From Roseococcus sp. SYP-B2431 (GTDB lineage Bacteria > Pseudomonadota > Alphaproteobacteria > Acetobacterales > Acetobacteraceae): DNA of 64,000 bases. Where the stretch lies: the NCBI RefSeq assembly GCF_004336745.1, contig NZ_SJXD01000025.1, positions 248,001 through 312,000 on the forward strand, given 5' to 3'. The notes below the pieces were generated by a model. It had not been told where the DNA came from. It was given only the letters and a program-made list of their open reading frames with translations, and searched no databases. Positions 50,635 through 59,590 of this stretch are shown piece by piece. The position numbers and the translations under genes are program-made. Position 1 is the stretch's first letter. Each line of letters opens with the position of its first letter.

Positions 50635-52743
50635 TCAGAGGGCGCGCGAGAGGCCGGCGAAGACGCCCCGGCGCATGCCGTATTGCGGGGCGCCGACGCC
50701 GATGCCGGTGCCGTCGCGGAGCTGGTAGCTGCGGTCGAAGAGGTTCAGCACGTCGAGCCGCGCGGTCCATTTGCCGCCGCCGGCGATCTCGAACTCCTGG
50801 CTCAGCCCCAGGTTCACGGTGACGTAGGGCGTCACCACCTGGCTGTTGGCGAAGCCGCGCCGCATGCCGCTGCCATAGACCAGGGTCGAGGAGACGTTCC
50901 CGCCGTCCCAGGGCCGGTAGGCGATGCCGGCCGAGCCGGTGATCAGCTGGTCGTGATCCGTGCGGACGAACTTGCTCTGCACCTGCGCCAGCTCCGCCGC
51001 GCTCCAGAAATACTGGTTGGAGACGAGCCCACGCCCCTCGGAGCGCGACAGGGTCAGGTTGCCATAGGCCAGGAAGCCGCCCCGCCGCCATTGCGCCGAG
51101 AGCTCCGTCCCGAAGACCCGCCCCTCGCGGTAGTTGTAGGGCGAGAAGATATAGGCGCTGCCGAACTGCCCGAGGTCCTGCATGTCGCGGACGGAGCGGT
51201 AGAAGGCCTCGCCGCCGAGGGTCAGGTGCTCGCCGATGCGGTGGCGGATGCCGAGGTTAAAGTAGTGCGCGCGCTCGGGCCGGGCGGGGCTGGCCTGGAG
51301 CACTTCCGGCGCCAGCGTGGTGCCGACGTAGCGGGACAGGGCGGGGTTGGTCAGCAGCTCCGAGGGCGGCGGCGTGAAGTAGCGCGCATAGCCGGCCGAG
51401 ATGGTCGTCGCCTCGCTGGGCCGCCAGACCAGGTTCGCGCGCGGGCTGAGCTGCGAGGCGTTCACCTGCTGGTTCATCACGTCGAAGCGCGCGCCGAAGT
51501 TCAGCGTGAGCTGGTCGGTCAGCCGCCATTCGTCCTGCGCGTAGATTCCGTAGAGCTGGCCCTCGATCCGCCCGCGCTCCTGGATGGTGAAGGGCGCGTC
51601 GAAGGCCTGGCCCGCCGCGTTCACCGGCAGCACCGTGCTGTTGGCGATGTTGCGCGTGATGTCGGCCGAGGCGAAGAAACCGGCCCGCAGCGTATGCGCC
51701 TCGGCGATGCGCCAGGACGCGTCGCCCTGCAGGCCGGCCGAATAGTTTCGCTTGCGCGTCTCGGCCGCCACGCCGGAGAGCACCACCTCGCCCACCGTAT
51801 CGGGCACGTAGCTGATGGAGGTCTTCCGGACGAAGGCCGAGAGCTGCATGTCCAGCGCGTCGCGCGAGTGCTGCACGGCCAGCACGCCGAAGCTGGAACG
51901 CTGCCACTGCCGGGCGCGCAGGCTCGCGCTGTCGTAGCTGCTCTGGCCGAAGGCGGTGAACTGCGCGGGCTGGCCGGGGATATTGGGGATCTCGAAGCGC
52001 GACTGGTTGGAGCCGCCGATGAAGGCGACGCGCGTCCGGTCGTCCAGCAGATAGGCCATGTTCACTAGGCCCCGCACCTGTTCCGTGCTGTTGTGGATGG
52101 CGTTGGGTGAGCTGGTCGGGTTCTCGAAACCGCGGTCGCTGCGCAGATAGCTGCCGGTGACGTAGTACTCTAAGGGCCCCACCGCCGCGCCATAGGCGAG
52201 GCTCGGCTGGAACTGGCCGAAGCTGCCGCCGTAGAGGCTCGCCGTGCCGCCCGGGTCCTGCGCGCCGGAGCGCAGCGTGATGTCCACGATGCCCGCCGTC
52301 CGGTAGCCGAACTGGGCGGGCAGCGCCCCCGTGATGAGCTCTACGGAGCGCATGCCGCGCGCGTCGAAGAGCTGGCCGAAGCCGCTGATCGCCTCGGGGA
52401 TGATCACGCCGTTGATGCGGTATTGCAGGTTCCGGTGGTCGCCGCGGACATGCAGGTCGCCCTGCGCCTCCTGCACCACGCCCGGCGCCTGGAGCAGCAC
52501 CTGGTTGAGCGAGGCGCCGCCGCCCTGGGGCAGCCGCTCGATGGTCTCGCGGTCGATCCGGGTGACGCTGGCGCCGAGAGCGGGGGCGATGCCGGTGCGC
52601 GCCTGCTCCAGCCGCGAGGATTGCACGACGATGGGATCGAGCTCGATCGCGGGGGCAGGCTCCGGCGTCTGCGCCGCCCCCTGGGCCGCCGCGAGCCAGG
52701 GCAGGAGGGCAAGGGGCGCCGATCGCACCAACATATGAACCAT
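50635..52743 (-). CDS. TonB-dependent outer membrane receptor
   Basis: A 702-residue outer-membrane gated barrel. The signal peptide (MLVRSAPLALLPWLAAAQGA) is followed by a TonB-box-like segment (LDPIVVQSS). Next comes the plug domain (IERLPQGGGASLNQVLLQAPGVV, RGDHRNLQYRINGVIIPE, GYRTAGIVDITLRSG) and the barrel, ending LNLFDRSYQLRDGTGIGVGAPQYGMRRGVFAGLSRAL in outline. Its ligand is unknown. There is no siderophore or cobalamin gene nearby, and the setting within hopanoid and Mla genes is unusual. It begins an operon with its own ExbB-ExbD-TonB behind an AT-rich promoter. Confidence 0.92.
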   Translation of the reverse strand: MVHMLVRSAPLALLPWLAAAQGAAQTPEPAPAIELDPIVVQSSRLEQARTGIAPALGASVTRIDRETIERLPQGGGASLNQVLLQAPGVVQEAQGDLHVRGDHRNLQYRINGVIIPEAISGFGQLFDARGMRSVELITGALPAQFGYRTAGIVDITLRSGAQDPGGTASLYGGSFGQFQPSLAYGAAVGPLEYYVTGSYLRSDRGFENPTSSPNAIHNSTEQVRGLVNMAYLLDDRTRVAFIGGSNQSRFEIPNIPGQPAQFTAFGQSSYDSASLRARQWQRSSFGVLAVQHSRDALDMQLSAFVRKTSISYVPDTVGEVVLSGVAAETRKRNYSAGLQGDASWRIAEAHTLRAGFFASADITRNIANSTVLPVNAAGQAFDAPFTIQERGRIEGQLYGIYAQDEWRLTDQLTLNFGARFDVMNQQVNASQLSPRANLVWRPSEATTISAGYARYFTPPPSELLTNPALSRYVGTTLAPEVLQASPARPERAHYFNLGIRHRIGEHLTLGGEAFYRSVRDMQDLGQFGSAYIFSPYNYREGRVFGTELSAQWRRGGFLAYGNLTLSRSEGRGLVSNQYFWSAAELAQVQSKFVRTDHDQLITGSAGIAYRPWDGGNVSSTLVYGSGMRRGFANSQVVTPYVTVNLGLSQEFEIAGGGKWTARLDVLNLFDRSYQLRDGTGIGVGAPQYGMRRGVFAGLSRAL

Positions 52744-52767
52744 TCTTCACCTCTTCATCGGTAGAGC

Positions 52768-52795
52768 TGTATACCTCTTCAATAAATTGAAGAAA
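52768..52795 (-). promoter_or_regulatory. Candidate promoter and dyad operator of the TonB operon
   Basis: In a markedly AT-rich leader, the dyad CTTCAAT-AA-ATTGAAG (7-bp arms, 52777-52792) lies between a possible -35 (TTTCTT on the minus strand, 52790-52795) and -10 (TATACA, 52768-52773) spaced 16 bases. This is where a repressor would block RNA polymerase. The receptor start is 25 bases past the -10, after an AGAGG ribosome-binding site. The sequence is not an obvious Fur box. The dyad is seen directly; the promoter and regulator are inferred. Confidence 0.5.
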
Positions 52796-52920
52796 TACAA
52801 AGATTTATCGACAAAGAAGCCCATCCGGCGGGCGCGCGCAACAGGAATGGCCGGCTTCGGGCCGGCGGGTGGAAAGTTGGGAGGCGGGGGGTGCGCGGAA
52901 CGGGCCGGAAGACCGTCGGC

Positions 52921-53268
52921 CTACGGCTTGCGGGCGAGCTCGGCCCGGATGCGGTCGACCTCCCGGTCCATCCGGCCGGTGAGGATCAGGGCGAACATCT
53001 TCCAGTCGCCCATGAGGCTATAGAGGGGGTGGCGGAAGGTCGCGGGCCGGTTCCGCTCGATGATGAAATGGCCGATCCAGGCCAGCGCGTAGCCGCCCAC
53101 CACCGCGCCGGCCAGCCACCAGGCCTGCCCGCTCACGAGGGCGGCCAGGATGCAGGCGAGGGCCGCCGCCGTGCCGATGAAATGGAGCCAGCGGTTCCGG
53201 GCATCGAGATGCTCGCCCACATAGAAGGGCCAGAACTCCCGGAAAGTCTTGGGCGCGGAAGGGTCCAT
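52921..53268 (-). CDS. DUF962/Mpo1-like membrane protein
   Basis: A 115-residue protein of the Mpo1-like (YGL010w/DUF962) family. The characteristic pieces are FREFWPFYVGEHLDARNRWLHFIGT at the N-terminus, two or three membrane helices (LACILAALVSGQAWWLAGAV), HFIIERNRPATFRHP and YSLMGDWKMF. Yeast Mpo1 is an iron-dependent dioxygenase in the alpha-oxidation of 2-hydroxy fatty acids from phytosphingosine. Whether bacterial homologues do the same is open. It is upstream of the TonB operon and downstream of hpnM in the same direction, with 67 bases between. Confidence 0.85.
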   Translation of the reverse strand: MDPSAPKTFREFWPFYVGEHLDARNRWLHFIGTAAALACILAALVSGQAWWLAGAVVGGYALAWIGHFIIERNRPATFRHPLYSLMGDWKMFALILTGRMDREVDRIRAELARKP

Positions 53269-53335
53269 GCAGCCAGCCTAGCACGCCCGGGGGCCGCGCG
53301 TGGCACCTGAAGGGCGCCCGCGGTGAAGGTCCCGC

Positions 53336-53941
53336 TCAGGCCGCCAGCAGGCGGGCCGTGCGGGTCTCGAGCTCCTGCATCACGCGGGGCACGCCGCCGT
53401 CGCGGATGAGGGCGGAGAACTCCGATCGGCGCGAGGCGAGCTCGCTGATCGTGCCGGTGAGATACACGTCCACGATCCGCGGCGGGTTGCCGCGCAGGAG
53501 GTAGGAGAGAACCACCGGGTCGCCGTCGGTCCGGTTCAGGCGCGTGCGCACCAGATGGTCACCATTGGGAAGCGCCTGGGTGCCCAGCGTCGTGAAGGTC
53601 TCGCCCGAATAGCCGTCGAAGCGCGCCGCATAGGTCGCGATCGACCAGCGCGTGAAGGCCTGGGAGAGCGCGGCCTGCTGGTCCGGCGGGAGGCTGGCCC
53701 AGTTGGAGCCGGTGGCGATGCGGGTCATGGCCGTCAGGTCGAAGGCCTGGCTCATGACGGGCGTCAGCCGGTCGTAGCGGCCGCGTGGGCCGAGGTTCCG
53801 CGCGTTGCGCATCACCTCGAGCAGGGCCGCGTGGAAGCGCTCGACCACATCGGCCGGGGCCGTCTGCGCGAAGGCGGGGGTCGCGAGGGCCAGCAGCCCG
53901 GGGGCGACGAGGAGGAGGCGTCGGGGAAGCATGCCCGTCAT
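53336..53941 (-). CDS. hpnM: Hopanoid-associated MlaC-family protein HpnM
   Basis: A 201-residue periplasmic lipid-binding protein of the MlaC/Ttg2D family, in hopanoid clusters called HpnM. The signal peptide ends ATPAFA (residue 25). Then follow VVERFHAALLEVMRNARNLG, RYDRLTPVMSQAFDLTAMTR, the SQAFTRWSIATYAARFDGYSGE segment and a C-terminal RNPPRIVDVYLTGTISEL-like stretch. ATG 53941 follows GAAAGG. It is divergent from hpnA (53 bases). It probably carries hopanoid or phospholipid between membranes with MlaA; this pairing is inferred. Confidence 0.88.
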   Translation of the reverse strand: MTGMLPRRLLLVAPGLLALATPAFAQTAPADVVERFHAALLEVMRNARNLGPRGRYDRLTPVMSQAFDLTAMTRIATGSNWASLPPDQQAALSQAFTRWSIATYAARFDGYSGETFTTLGTQALPNGDHLVRTRLNRTDGDPVVLSYLLRGNPPRIVDVYLTGTISELASRRSEFSALIRDGGVPRVMQELETRTARLLAA

Positions 53942-53994
53942 ATAAGGCCTTTCGGCGTCTGGACCATGGCTTTGCGGTCGGCCACAAGACTGCC

Positions 53995-54993
53995 ATGCGT
54001 CCGACGACGATCTTGATCACAGGGGCCACGGGTTTCCTGGGGGCCTCTCTGGCGCGGGCCGTCCTCGCGCGGGGCCATGCGGTGCGCGCGCTGATCCGGC
54101 CCAAGGCGGCGCGCGAGACCCTGGCGGGGCTGGATATTTCCTACGCGCTGGGCACGGTCACTGACGGGCCGAGCCTCGCCTATGCCATGGCCGGGGTGGG
54201 CGGCGTGATCCATGCGGCGGCCGATTACAGGATCTTCGTGCCGGATCCGGTCCGGATGCGGGCGACCAATGTCGGCGGCACGGAAGCCGTCATGATGGCG
54301 GCGCTGAAGGCCGGCGTGCCGCGGATCGTGCATGTCTCCTCGGTCGCGACGCTGAAGCCGCGGGCCGATGGCAGCCCCGCGACGGAGGAGGATCCGGCGA
54401 CGCCGGAGGAGGCGATCGGCCCCTATAAGTCCAGCAAGACCGAGGCCGAGCGGCTGGTGGAATCCCTGGTGCGGAAGGAAGGGCTGCCGGCGGTCATCGT
54501 GAATCCCTCCACGCCGATCGGCCCCTATGACCGCCGGCCGACGCCGACCGGGCGGATCATCCTGGAGGCCGCGCGGGGCAAGATGCCGGCCTATGTGGAG
54601 ACCGGGCTGAACCTCGTGCATGTCGCGGATTGCGCGGCGGGCTGCGTGGCGGCGCTGGACCAGGGCGCGGCCGGCGAACGCCACATCCTCGGCGGACAGG
54701 ACGTGACGCTGGCGCAGATGCTGGAGTTCATCGCGCTCGAATGCCGGCACCGCAGGCCGTTCCGCCTGCCGCGCGCGCCGCTCTATCCGCTGGCCGTGCT
54801 CTCGGAGATGGCCGCCCGGGTGACGGGCAGGGAGCCCATGCTGACGCGCGACGGGCTGAAGATGGCCGGCCACCACATGTTCTTCTCGGCCGCCAAGGCC
54901 CGCCGCGTCCTGGGCTTCCAGTCCCGCCCCTGGCAGGAGGGCGTGATGGACGCCCTCCACTGGTTCGAGGCCGCGGGGATACTGCGGCGGTGA
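53995..54993 (+). CDS. hpnA: Hopanoid-associated sugar epimerase HpnA
   Basis: An NAD-dependent epimerase/dehydratase-family extended SDR, 332 residues. It has TGATGFLG (9-16), the HAAADYRI motif near 73-80, catalytic Tyr144 and Lys148 (YKSSK) and VNPSTPIGPYD, a segment typical of HpnA. Its exact reaction in hopanoid synthesis is not settled in the literature I know. The start is ATG 53995. The stop overlaps the hpnB start (GTGA). Confidence 0.92.
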   Translation: MRPTTILITGATGFLGASLARAVLARGHAVRALIRPKAARETLAGLDISYALGTVTDGPSLAYAMAGVGGVIHAAADYRIFVPDPVRMRATNVGGTEAVMMAALKAGVPRIVHVSSVATLKPRADGSPATEEDPATPEEAIGPYKSSKTEAERLVESLVRKEGLPAVIVNPSTPIGPYDRRPTPTGRIILEAARGKMPAYVETGLNLVHVADCAAGCVAALDQGAAGERHILGGQDVTLAQMLEFIALECRHRRPFRLPRAPLYPLAVLSEMAARVTGREPMLTRDGLKMAGHHMFFSAAKARRVLGFQSRPWQEGVMDALHWFEAAGILRR

Positions 54994-56132
54994 TCTGGGT
55001 CGCCGAGGGGATCGGACTTGCGGCCTGCCTGGCCTGGGCCGTGCTGTTGTTCGGTCGCGGCTTCTTCTGGCTGGCCCGGGACGACGATTCCGATGCGGAG
55101 CGGCTGGCGGAGCCGGCGCGCTGGCCGGCCGTCTGCGCCATCGTCCCCGCCCGCAACGAGGCGGAGACCATCGCGGCCACCGTGCAGGGGCTGACGGCGC
55201 AGGATTATCCGGGGCCGCTGCGCATCGTCGTGGTGGACGACCGCAGCTCGGACGGCACCGGCGAGCTCGCTCGGGGCGTCGGCGACGGGCGCCTGCGGGT
55301 CGTCACCGGCACGGGCAAGGCGCCGGGCTGGTCGGGCAAGCTCTACGCGCTGCAGCAGGGGCTGGAGGCGGTGAAGGCCGAGGGGCACGAGTTCCTGCTC
55401 TTCACCGATGCCGACATCGCCCATTCCCCCGACAGCCTGCGGCGCCTCGTCAGCCGGGCGATCGCCGAGGACCGGGACCTCGTCTCCCTCATGGCGCGGC
55501 TGCGCTGCGAGAGCGCGGCCGAGCGCTGGCTGATCCCGGCCTTCGTCTTCTTCTTCCAGATGCTCTATCCCTTCCGCTGGTCCAACGACCCCAGGGCGCG
55601 CACCGCCGCGGCGGCCGGCGGCTGCGTGCTTCTCCGCCGCTCCGCCTTCGAGGCGCGGGGCGGGCTGCCGCCGATCAGGGGGCGCATCATCGACGATTGC
55701 GCCCTAGCGGGGCTGATGAAGGGCGGCGGCTCCCGGATCTGGCTCGGGCTGACGGATCGTGTCCGCTCGCTGCGGGCCTATGACGATCTCGGCACCATCC
55801 GCGCGATGGTGGTCCGCACCGCCTATGCCCAGCTTCTGTACAACCCGCTGATCCTGCTCGGCATGGTGGCGGCGCTGGGCCTCGTCTACCTCGCGCCGCC
55901 GCTGCTGGCGGTCCTCGGCGAGGGCTGGGTCCGGACGCTGGGCCTGCTCGCCTGGGCCGCCATGGCGCTGGCCTATGCGCCCATGCTGAGGCGCTTCGGC
56001 CTCTCGCCCCTGCGCGGGCTGGCGCTTCCGCTGATCGCGGCCATCTACCTCGCCTTCACCCTCGATTCCGCCCGGGCCGAATGGACCGGCCGGGGAGGGC
56101 TCTGGAAGGGGGAGCCGCTGTCGCGCGAATGA
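54990..56132 (+). CDS. hpnB: Hopene-associated glycosyltransferase HpnB
   Basis: A 380-residue membrane-bound GT2 enzyme: N-terminal helix (VAEGIGLAACLAWAVLLFG), catalytic domain with IVPARNEAETIAAT, IVVVDDRSSDGTGEL, FLLFTDADIAHSP and RGRIIDDCALAGLMK, then C-terminal membrane helices (LILLGMVAALGLVYLAPPLL and others). GTG 54990 overlaps the hpnA stop by four bases. shc follows after 172 bases, so the three may share one transcript. Sugar and acceptor are not established. Confidence 0.92.
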   Translation: MIWVAEGIGLAACLAWAVLLFGRGFFWLARDDDSDAERLAEPARWPAVCAIVPARNEAETIAATVQGLTAQDYPGPLRIVVVDDRSSDGTGELARGVGDGRLRVVTGTGKAPGWSGKLYALQQGLEAVKAEGHEFLLFTDADIAHSPDSLRRLVSRAIAEDRDLVSLMARLRCESAAERWLIPAFVFFFQMLYPFRWSNDPRARTAAAAGGCVLLRRSAFEARGGLPPIRGRIIDDCALAGLMKGGGSRIWLGLTDRVRSLRAYDDLGTIRAMVVRTAYAQLLYNPLILLGMVAALGLVYLAPPLLAVLGEGWVRTLGLLAWAAMALAYAPMLRRFGLSPLRGLALPLIAAIYLAFTLDSARAEWTGRGGLWKGEPLSRE

Positions 56133-56304
56133 CACAGCCCAGCTACAACTTCCGGTGCCCTATCGGCCTGGGGCGCAAATGGCCTATTCCTTCCGGCTGA
56201 GGTTCCGATTCTCTTGATTTATCGCGGGATTCAGACCTTCGGCGCCGTTGCGCCACCGGTTGTCCCGCCTGTGCGGAAACAAGGGGTATGCCGCGTTGAA
56301 CATC

Positions 56305-58359
56305 ATGCCGAACCTGCCCGGGAGCGCCGCCCTGGCCTCCCAGGGAGGCTCGCCCAGCCTGGATTCGCAGGGGCCGGACAACCAGACGCTCGAGCAGGCC
56401 GTCGCTTCTGCGGCGCAGCATCTGCTTGCGCATCAACGCGCCGATGGGCATTGGGTTTTCGAGCTTGAGGCGGATTGCACCATTCCCGCCGAATACGTGA
56501 TGCTCCACCACTTCTTTGGCCGAATCCAGCCGGAGAAGGAGGCGCGCATCGCCCGCTACCTGCGGCGCGTGCAGTCGGACCAGCTCGGCAACTGCAACGG
56601 CGGCTGGCCGCTCTTCCATGGCGGGCCGCTCGACATCTCCTGCTCGGTGAAGGCCTATCTCGCGCTGAAGCTGATCGGCGACCCTGCCGACGCGCCGCAC
56701 ATGGTCGCCGCCCGCCGCGCGATCCTGGCCGCCGGCGGGGCCGAGCGCAGCAACGTTTTCACCCGCTCGACGCTCGCGCTGTTCGGCGCGGTGCCCTGGC
56801 GGGCGGTGCCGATGATGCCGCCCGAGATCATGCTGCTGCCGCGCTGGTTCCCCTTCCATGTCAGCAAGATCAGCTACTGGGCGCGCACCGTGCTGATCCC
56901 GCTGACCGTGGTGATCGCCCGCCAGCCCAAGGCCCGGAACCCGACCGGCGCGACCATCGACGAACTCTTCACCACGCCCCCCGAGCAGGTGAAGGAATGG
57001 CCCGGCGGCGCCCATCAGGCGGAGCCCTGGGCCTCGCTCTTCAAGGGGCTCGACGGCGCGCTTCACCGCGCCCGCACGCTCTTCCCCCGCACCCACCGCA
57101 TGCGCGCCGAGGCCGCCTGCGAGCGATTCGTCACCGAGCGGCTGAACGGCGAGGACGGGCTGGGCGCCATCTACCCCGCCATGGCCAATGCCGTGATGAT
57201 GTACCATTGCATGGGCGTGGCCGAGGACGACCCGCGCCTCGTCACCGCCTGGTCCTCCATCGAGAAGCTGGTGCAGGAGAGGGGCCCCGCCAGCGGAGCT
57301 GGCCAAGAAGATGCTGGTGAGACCTATGTCCAGCCCTGCCTCTCGCCCGTCTGGGACACGGCCCTGGCCAGCCACGCGCTGCTCGAGGCCGGCGGCGGCG
57401 AGGAGCGCTCGGCCGTCGCGCGCGGGCTCGACTGGCTGCTCACCAAGGAGATCACCGAGGTCCGGGGCGACTGGTCCTGGCAGCGCCCTAGCCTCGAACC
57501 CGGGGGCTGGGCCTTCCAGTACGAGAACGCCCATTACCCCGACGTGGACGACACCGCCGTGGTGGTGCTCGCCATGGACCGCTTCCGGAAGGAATCCGGC
57601 GACGGCAAGGAGTATGATCCGGCGGTGAAGCGCGCCACCGACTGGACGGTGGGCATGCAGTCCAAGGGCGGCGGATGGGGCGCCTTCGACGCCGACAACA
57701 CCTTCCACTACCTGAACCACATTCCCTTCGCCGATCACGGCGCGCTGCTCGACCCGCCGACGGCCGATGTCTCGGGCCGCTGCCTCGCGATGCTGGCGCA
57801 GCTCGGGCGCGGCGAGGAGGCGGCGTCCAAGCAGGCCATCGAATACCTGCTGCGCGAGCAGGAGGCCGACGGCTCCTGGTACGGCCGCTGGGGCGTGAAC
57901 TACGTCTATGGCACCTGGTCGGCGCTGACGGCGCTCAACGCGGCCGGGCTGCCGCACGGCCACCAGGCCATGCGCCGCGCCGTCGCCTGGCTCGTCGAGC
58001 GGCAGAACGAGGATGGCGGCTGGGGCGAGGACGGGATGAGCTATCCGACCCGCGGCGGCACCCGCCCCGATTCCCAGCAGCACGCGCCCTCCTCCGCCAG
58101 CCAGACGGCTTGGGCGATCCTGGCGCTGATGGCGGCCGGCGAGGCGGATCATCCGGCCGTGCAGCGTGGCGCCGAATGGCTCACCCGCCATCAGAAGCCC
58201 GACGGCGACTGGCCGGAGGAGGACTACACGGGGACCGGTTTCCCGCGCGTCTTCTACCTGCGCTACCACGGCTACCGGCGCATCTTCCCGCTCTGGGCGC
58301 TGGCGCGGCTGCGCAACCTGCGCGCCTCGAACACGCGGCGGGTGTCGCACGGGCTGTGA
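56305..58359 (+). CDS. shc: Squalene-hopene cyclase
   Basis: Cyclises squalene to hopene and diplopterol, the committed hopanoid step, at the inner membrane. The 684-residue protein has the catalytic DVDDTA (Asp413-416), the protonating acid site. It also has several QW repeats (RADGHWVFE near 46, NEDGGWGED, EADGSWYGRWG) and the membrane-docking region (MLLPRWFPFHVSKISYWAR). I chose ATG 56305, but TTG 56296 with AAGGGG upstream, or the longer frame from TTG 56248, are possible. hpnC, D and E, which make squalene, are not in the window. Confidence 0.95.
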   Translation: MPNLPGSAALASQGGSPSLDSQGPDNQTLEQAVASAAQHLLAHQRADGHWVFELEADCTIPAEYVMLHHFFGRIQPEKEARIARYLRRVQSDQLGNCNGGWPLFHGGPLDISCSVKAYLALKLIGDPADAPHMVAARRAILAAGGAERSNVFTRSTLALFGAVPWRAVPMMPPEIMLLPRWFPFHVSKISYWARTVLIPLTVVIARQPKARNPTGATIDELFTTPPEQVKEWPGGAHQAEPWASLFKGLDGALHRARTLFPRTHRMRAEAACERFVTERLNGEDGLGAIYPAMANAVMMYHCMGVAEDDPRLVTAWSSIEKLVQERGPASGAGQEDAGETYVQPCLSPVWDTALASHALLEAGGGEERSAVARGLDWLLTKEITEVRGDWSWQRPSLEPGGWAFQYENAHYPDVDDTAVVVLAMDRFRKESGDGKEYDPAVKRATDWTVGMQSKGGGWGAFDADNTFHYLNHIPFADHGALLDPPTADVSGRCLAMLAQLGRGEEAASKQAIEYLLREQEADGSWYGRWGVNYVYGTWSALTALNAAGLPHGHQAMRRAVAWLVERQNEDGGWGEDGMSYPTRGGTRPDSQQHAPSSASQTAWAILALMAAGEADHPAVQRGAEWLTRHQKPDGDWPEEDYTGTGFPRVFYLRYHGYRRIFPLWALARLRNLRASNTRRVSHGL

Positions 58360-58414
58360 TCGTCTCCGGGCCGATTCACGCGGCGGACGGACGTCCTGCA
58401 CGATCGGGCCGGTA

Positions 58415-59590
58415 GTGACCCGCTGCGATGTCCTGATCATCGGTGCCGGCGCGGCCGGCCTGATGTGCGCCATCCGCGCGGGGCAGCGGGGCCGGCGGGT
58501 TCTGCTGATCGACCATGCGGAGGAGCCGGGGAAGAAGATCCTCATCTCCGGCGGCGGGCGCTGCAACTTCACCAACCGCGAGATCCGGCCGGAGCGCTTC
58601 CTCTCGGCCAATCCGCATTTCGCGCGCTCCGCGCTGTCCCGCTACACCGCGCGCGACTTCCTGGCGCTCATCGAGAAGCATCGCATCGCCTGGCACGAGA
58701 AGACGCTCGGCCAGCTTTTCTGCGACGGCTCGGCGCGGCAGGTGGTGGCCATGCTGCTGGCCGAAGCGGATGCGGCCGGCGTGGAGCTGGCCGTCGGCAC
58801 GCGGGTGACCGACATCGCCCGCGGCACGGGCTTCACCGTCTCCACCGACCGGGGCGTGATCGAGGCGGAATCGCTGGTGCTGGCGACGGGCGGGCCCTCC
58901 ATCCCGAAGATGGGCGCGACCGGCTTCGCTTACGACGTCGCGCAGCGCTTCGGCCTGAAGCTCGCCGAACGCCGGCCGGCCCTGGTGCCGCTGGCCTTCG
59001 GCGGCGAGCAGCTGGCGCTGATGCAGCCGCTCGCCGGCGTCTCGCTGCCGGTGATCGCCAAGGCGGGGAGGGCGAAGTTTCCGGAGGCGATGCTCTTCAC
59101 CCATCGCGGCCTCTCGGGCCCGGCGATCCTCCAGGTCAGCTCCTATTGGCGCGAAGGCGAGGCGGTGACGCTGGACCTGCTGCCCGGCCAGGACGCGGTC
59201 GCGCTCCTGCTGGCCGCCAAGCGCGCGCGTCCCAAGGCGGAGCCGAAGACGGTGCTCGGCGAATTCCTCCCAGCGCGGCTGGCCCAGGCCCTGGCGGAGC
59301 GGCACCTGCCCGGACTCCGGATAGCCGATCTGCAGGACCGCGCGCTGATCGCGCTGGCGAACCTGCTCAAGGCCTGGACGCTGACGCCCTCCACGACCGA
59401 GGGCTACGCCAAGGCCGAGGTGACGCTGGGCGGCGTGGACACGGACGGGCTCTCGCAGCAGAACCTGATGGCGAAGGCGGTGCCCGGCCTCTTCGTGATC
59501 GGCGAGGCGGTGGACGTCACGGGCTGGCTCGGCGGCTACAACTTCCAATGGGCCTGGGCGAGCGGATGGGCGGCCGGCGAGGCGGCCTGA
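58415..59590 (+). CDS. HI0933-family flavoprotein (NAD(P)/FAD-dependent oxidoreductase)
   Basis: A 391-residue FAD protein of the HI0933/BaiN-like family. It has the Rossmann motif DVLIIGAGAAGLMCAI near the N-terminus, GKKILISGGGRCNFTN (the family hallmark), LVLATGGPSIPKMGATG, FTHRGLSGPAILQ and the C-terminal FAD loop DVTGWLGGYNFQWAWASG. GTG 58415 is the likely start. It is unrelated to the HpnE squalene desaturase despite following shc by 55 bases. It converges on the DUF488 gene with no gap. Confidence 0.88.
   Translation: MTRCDVLIIGAGAAGLMCAIRAGQRGRRVLLIDHAEEPGKKILISGGGRCNFTNREIRPERFLSANPHFARSALSRYTARDFLALIEKHRIAWHEKTLGQLFCDGSARQVVAMLLAEADAAGVELAVGTRVTDIARGTGFTVSTDRGVIEAESLVLATGGPSIPKMGATGFAYDVAQRFGLKLAERRPALVPLAFGGEQLALMQPLAGVSLPVIAKAGRAKFPEAMLFTHRGLSGPAILQVSSYWREGEAVTLDLLPGQDAVALLLAAKRARPKAEPKTVLGEFLPARLAQALAERHLPGLRIADLQDRALIALANLLKAWTLTPSTTEGYAKAEVTLGGVDTDGLSQQNLMAKAVPGLFVIGEAVDVTGWLGGYNFQWAWASGWAAGEAA

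Noticed and set aside
49051-52068. Thousand-codon plus-strand frame across tonB, exbD, exbB and the receptor
   Set aside because: It lies antisense to four well-supported genes and shows no motif; a GC-driven artefact.
58415-59590. The flavoprotein after shc as HpnE (squalene desaturase)
   Set aside because: It has the GGGRCNFTN hallmark of HI0933 proteins and lacks amine-oxidase-type features of HpnE.
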